Assembly: GCA_035514535.1 (NCBI GenBank) | Contig: DATKAZ010000046.1 | Location: forward strand, 1 to 16,264 | DNA length: 16,264 bases | Reading direction: 5' to 3' | DNA from: XN24 sp035514535 | GTDB lineage: Bacteria; Pseudomonadota; Gammaproteobacteria; Steroidobacterales; XN24 | Part shown: positions 14,727 through 16,264 of the stretch, one piece after another | How positions within the stretch are numbered: the stretch's first letter is position 1 | How the letters are laid out: the number at the start of each line of letters is the position of its first letter | Notes under the pieces: model-generated | Seen by the model: the letters and a program-made list of their open reading frames with translations, nothing else | Told to the model about the DNA's origin: nothing | Databases searched by the model: none | Position numbers and translations under genes: made by a program

Positions 14727-16099
14727 CCGTCACGCCGGTCGCGCGCCTTGCGCGGTGCCCGGCATCGGCGCCCGCGCTGGCCTGGCCGGGTGGCGCCATG
14801 GACTACGGCCGGCTGCGCGCTCGCGTAGCGGCGCTGGCCGGCGAGGCCGCCGGCCGCGGCGCACCGGACAGCCCGGTGGCGATCATCTCCGGCTCGCGCA
14901 TCAACGTCGCGCTGGGCGTGCTCGCGGCATTGCGGCTCGGCCGCCCGGCCCTGCCGCTGGATGCCGCGCGGCCGGATCTCGAGGCCTGTCTCGCGGCCTG
15001 CGCGCCGGGTGCCGTGCTCGGGGACGAGGCGTTCGCGGCGGCCGCGGCACCGCCGGGCGCAACGACCCGCACGCTCACGCGGCCCGCAGCGTCCGCCCGG
15101 CGTTGCGCCTTGCTGGTGGCGACCAGCGGCACGCATGGCCCCGCGCGTGTCGCCATGTTGTCGGCCGCGGCGCTCGACGCGCACGTCGCCGCCAGCGCCG
15201 CGGTACTGCCGCCGCTGGCGGCGGGCGACCGCTGGCTGGTCTGCCTGCCGATGACCAGCATCGGTGCCCTCGCGGCACTGTGGCGCACGCTGTCCGCTGG
15301 CGCGTGCCTCGTGCTGCTGGAGCGCTTCGATGCGGAGTCCGCGCGCCGCGAAATGGCGGCGGGCGTGAGCCACGCCTCGGTCGTGCCGGCCATGCTCGCG
15401 CCGCTTTGCAGCGTCGCCGCGCCGCCGCCGCGCGGGCTGCGCTGCCTGCTGAGCGGCGGCGGCGCGCTGTCCGCACGCGGGGCGGATGCGGCGCGGGCAT
15501 GCGGCTGGCCGCACTGGCACGGCTGGGGCATGACGGAGACCGCCTCGCATGTCGCCGTCGGCCTCGTTGACGCGGACTGGCGCGAGGGCATCGTGGGCCG
15601 GCCGCTGCCGGGCGTCGCGCTGGCCGTCGACGACGCGCGCGGCCGGATAACGATCGGCGGACCGATGCTCATGTCCGGCTATGCCTCTCCCGGACTGGCC
15701 CCGGGTGCGGGGTTGCTGCCCGACGGCCGCCTGCTGAGCGGCGATCTCGGCGAGTGGCTGGCCGACGGGCGGCTGCGGATGCTCGGCCGCGCCGACGACG
15801 TGATCGTGACCGGCGGCGTCAACGTCCATCCCGAGGCCGTCGAGGAGGCGCTGGGCCCTTGCCCCGATGTCGGCGAGGTCGCCGTGACTGCGCGGCCCGA
15901 TGTGCGCTGGGGCACGGTGCTCGTGGCCCTCTACACGGGGCCGACCGAGCCCGCCGCACTGGAAGCCTGGGCTCGCAAGCACTTGCCATCGGCTTCCCGA
16001 CCGCGCCTGTTCCGGCGAGTTCCTGCATTGCCGCGCAATGCCATGGGCAAGCTGCTGCGCGGCGAGTTGCCAGCACTTCTCGTAGGCGAGGACAGCTAG
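14723..16099 (+). CDS. menE: O-succinylbenzoate--CoA ligase-like enzyme (MenE-type, ANL superfamily)
   Basis: 458 residues. ANL-superfamily adenylation enzyme; MenE activates o-succinylbenzoate through an acyl-AMP to its CoA thioester in menaquinone synthesis. Visible core motifs: P-loop ATSGTHGPARV (T134-G139), PMTSIGALAALWRTLSAG with VVPAMLAPL in the middle, WGMTETAS (W268-E272), GDLGEW (D341), GRADDVIVTGGVNVHPEAVE and PRNAMGK with the catalytic K443. The middle section and short length favour MenE over long-chain acyl-CoA synthetases (usually above 500). The P-loop has His where Thr is usual and Arg where Lys is usual. ATG at 14723 overlaps the ubiE stop by four bases. The menE assignment rests on these motifs plus its partner ubiE; another aryl- or acyl-CoA ligase is the alternative. 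The rest of the men pathway is not in the window. Confidence 0.78.
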   Translation: MTVTPVARLARCPASAPALAWPGGAMDYGRLRARVAALAGEAAGRGAPDSPVAIISGSRINVALGVLAALRLGRPALPLDAARPDLEACLAACAPGAVLGDEAFAAAAAPPGATTRTLTRPAASARRCALLVATSGTHGPARVAMLSAAALDAHVAASAAVLPPLAAGDRWLVCLPMTSIGALAALWRTLSAGACLVLLERFDAESARREMAAGVSHASVVPAMLAPLCSVAAPPPRGLRCLLSGGGALSARGADAARACGWPHWHGWGMTETASHVAVGLVDADWREGIVGRPLPGVALAVDDARGRITIGGPMLMSGYASPGLAPGAGLLPDGRLLSGDLGEWLADGRLRMLGRADDVIVTGGVNVHPEAVEEALGPCPDVGEVAVTARPDVRWGTVLVALYTGPTEPAALEAWARKHLPSASRPRLFRRVPALPRNAMGKLLRGELPALLVGEDS

Positions 16100-16119
16100 G
16101 GCCGGCCCGTGGAAGGCCC

Positions 16120-16197
16120 GCGGCAGCGAGCCGTCACAGGCCCCCCTCGCTTAAAAATTTCAATGCGCTCGGTTGGCCTGTGACGCCTCACTGCCGC
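16120..16197. repeat. Long imperfect inverted repeat after menE
   Basis: Arms 16120-16142 and 16175-16197 are each 23 bases and complementary at 21 positions; the innermost ten bases (GTCACAGGCC and GGCCTGTGAC) are perfect. The 32-base loop holds an A/T patch (TTAAAAATTT, 16151-16160) unlike the surrounding GC-rich DNA. It lies 20 bases after the menE stop and before a possible converging gene end. It could be a strong terminator or transcript-stabilising hairpin, a REP/BIME-type element or a small mobile palindrome. No integron attC core sequences were recognised. Confidence 0.75.
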
Positions 16198-16226
16198 TGC
16201 GTAGTCGATGGGGGCCGCGCCTGCGG

Positions 16227-16264
16227 TCAGGGTGCGGCGGGCAGGTCGGGGTCGAAACCGAGGC
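16227..16264 (-). CDS. Possible C-terminal end of a converging gene, cut by window edge
   Basis: Reading the minus strand from the edge gives LGFDPDLPAAP followed by TGA (16229-16227). The composition is protein-like and the convergent position after an inverted repeat suits a gene end, but eleven residues cannot identify a family. The upstream part lies outside the window. Confidence 0.3.
   Translation of the reverse strand, partial: LGFDPDLPAAP

Noticed and set aside
14678..15982. 434-codon minus-strand open frame across the menE-like gene
   Set aside because: Antisense shadow; the plus strand has ordered ANL motifs and start/stop coupling to ubiE.
16120..16197. Integron attC site
   Set aside because: Arms lack recognisable RYYYAAC and GTTRRRY core sequences, and no integrase or cassette gene is near.

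Overview
The window is GC-rich and densely packed, with eleven substantially complete protein genes plus one possible gene fragment at the right edge. The gene families suggest a high-GC gammaproteobacterium: a PepQ-type prolidase, a large single-chain PurL with a fused glutaminase domain, UbiE, and a type VI secretion FHA protein (TagH). This placement is an inference from families; there is no rRNA or other direct taxonomic marker. No tRNA, rRNA, CRISPR array, transposase or phage gene was seen, and no gap without a gene exceeds about 200 bases.

Layout from left to right. A prolidase gene (pepQ, minus strand) loses only its last few codons at the left edge. It diverges from a cobalamin-binding sensor-like gene (plus, 1492-2550) that carries the W-x9-E-H signature of B12 photoreceptors but has no MerR DNA-binding domain. 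That gene converges on a minus-strand run, read in transcription order from the right: an MBL-fold hydrolase (10007-9249), purL (9159-5278), hutU (5237-3546) and an NmrA-like NAD(P)-binding protein (3447-2566). A 200-base divergent region separates the MBL gene from tagH (10208-11485), an orphan type VI secretion FHA protein. tagH converges on two overlapping minus-strand SDR-type genes (13886-12954 and 12957-11503, the second with a C-terminal DUF2867 domain). These diverge from a plus-strand pair, ubiE (14004-14726) and a menE-like acyl-CoA ligase (14723-16099), which overlap by four bases. A long imperfect inverted repeat (16120-16197) follows, then what may be the last codons of a converging minus-strand gene.

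How the genes work together. ubiE and menE form a quinone module: MenE activates o-succinylbenzoate in menaquinone synthesis, and UbiE/MenG performs the C-methylation in both ubiquinone and menaquinone synthesis. The divergent SDR pair resembles NDUFA9-like and DUF2867 oxidoreductases and may be functionally linked, but this is only a neighbourhood argument. purL (purine synthesis) and hutU (histidine breakdown) are housekeeping or catabolic genes without their usual partners here. The least ordinary items are the W-x9-E-H cobalamin protein without a DNA-binding domain, the solitary TagH, the inverted repeat after menE, and a nine-G tract directly in front of hutU. No clearly new multi-gene system was found.
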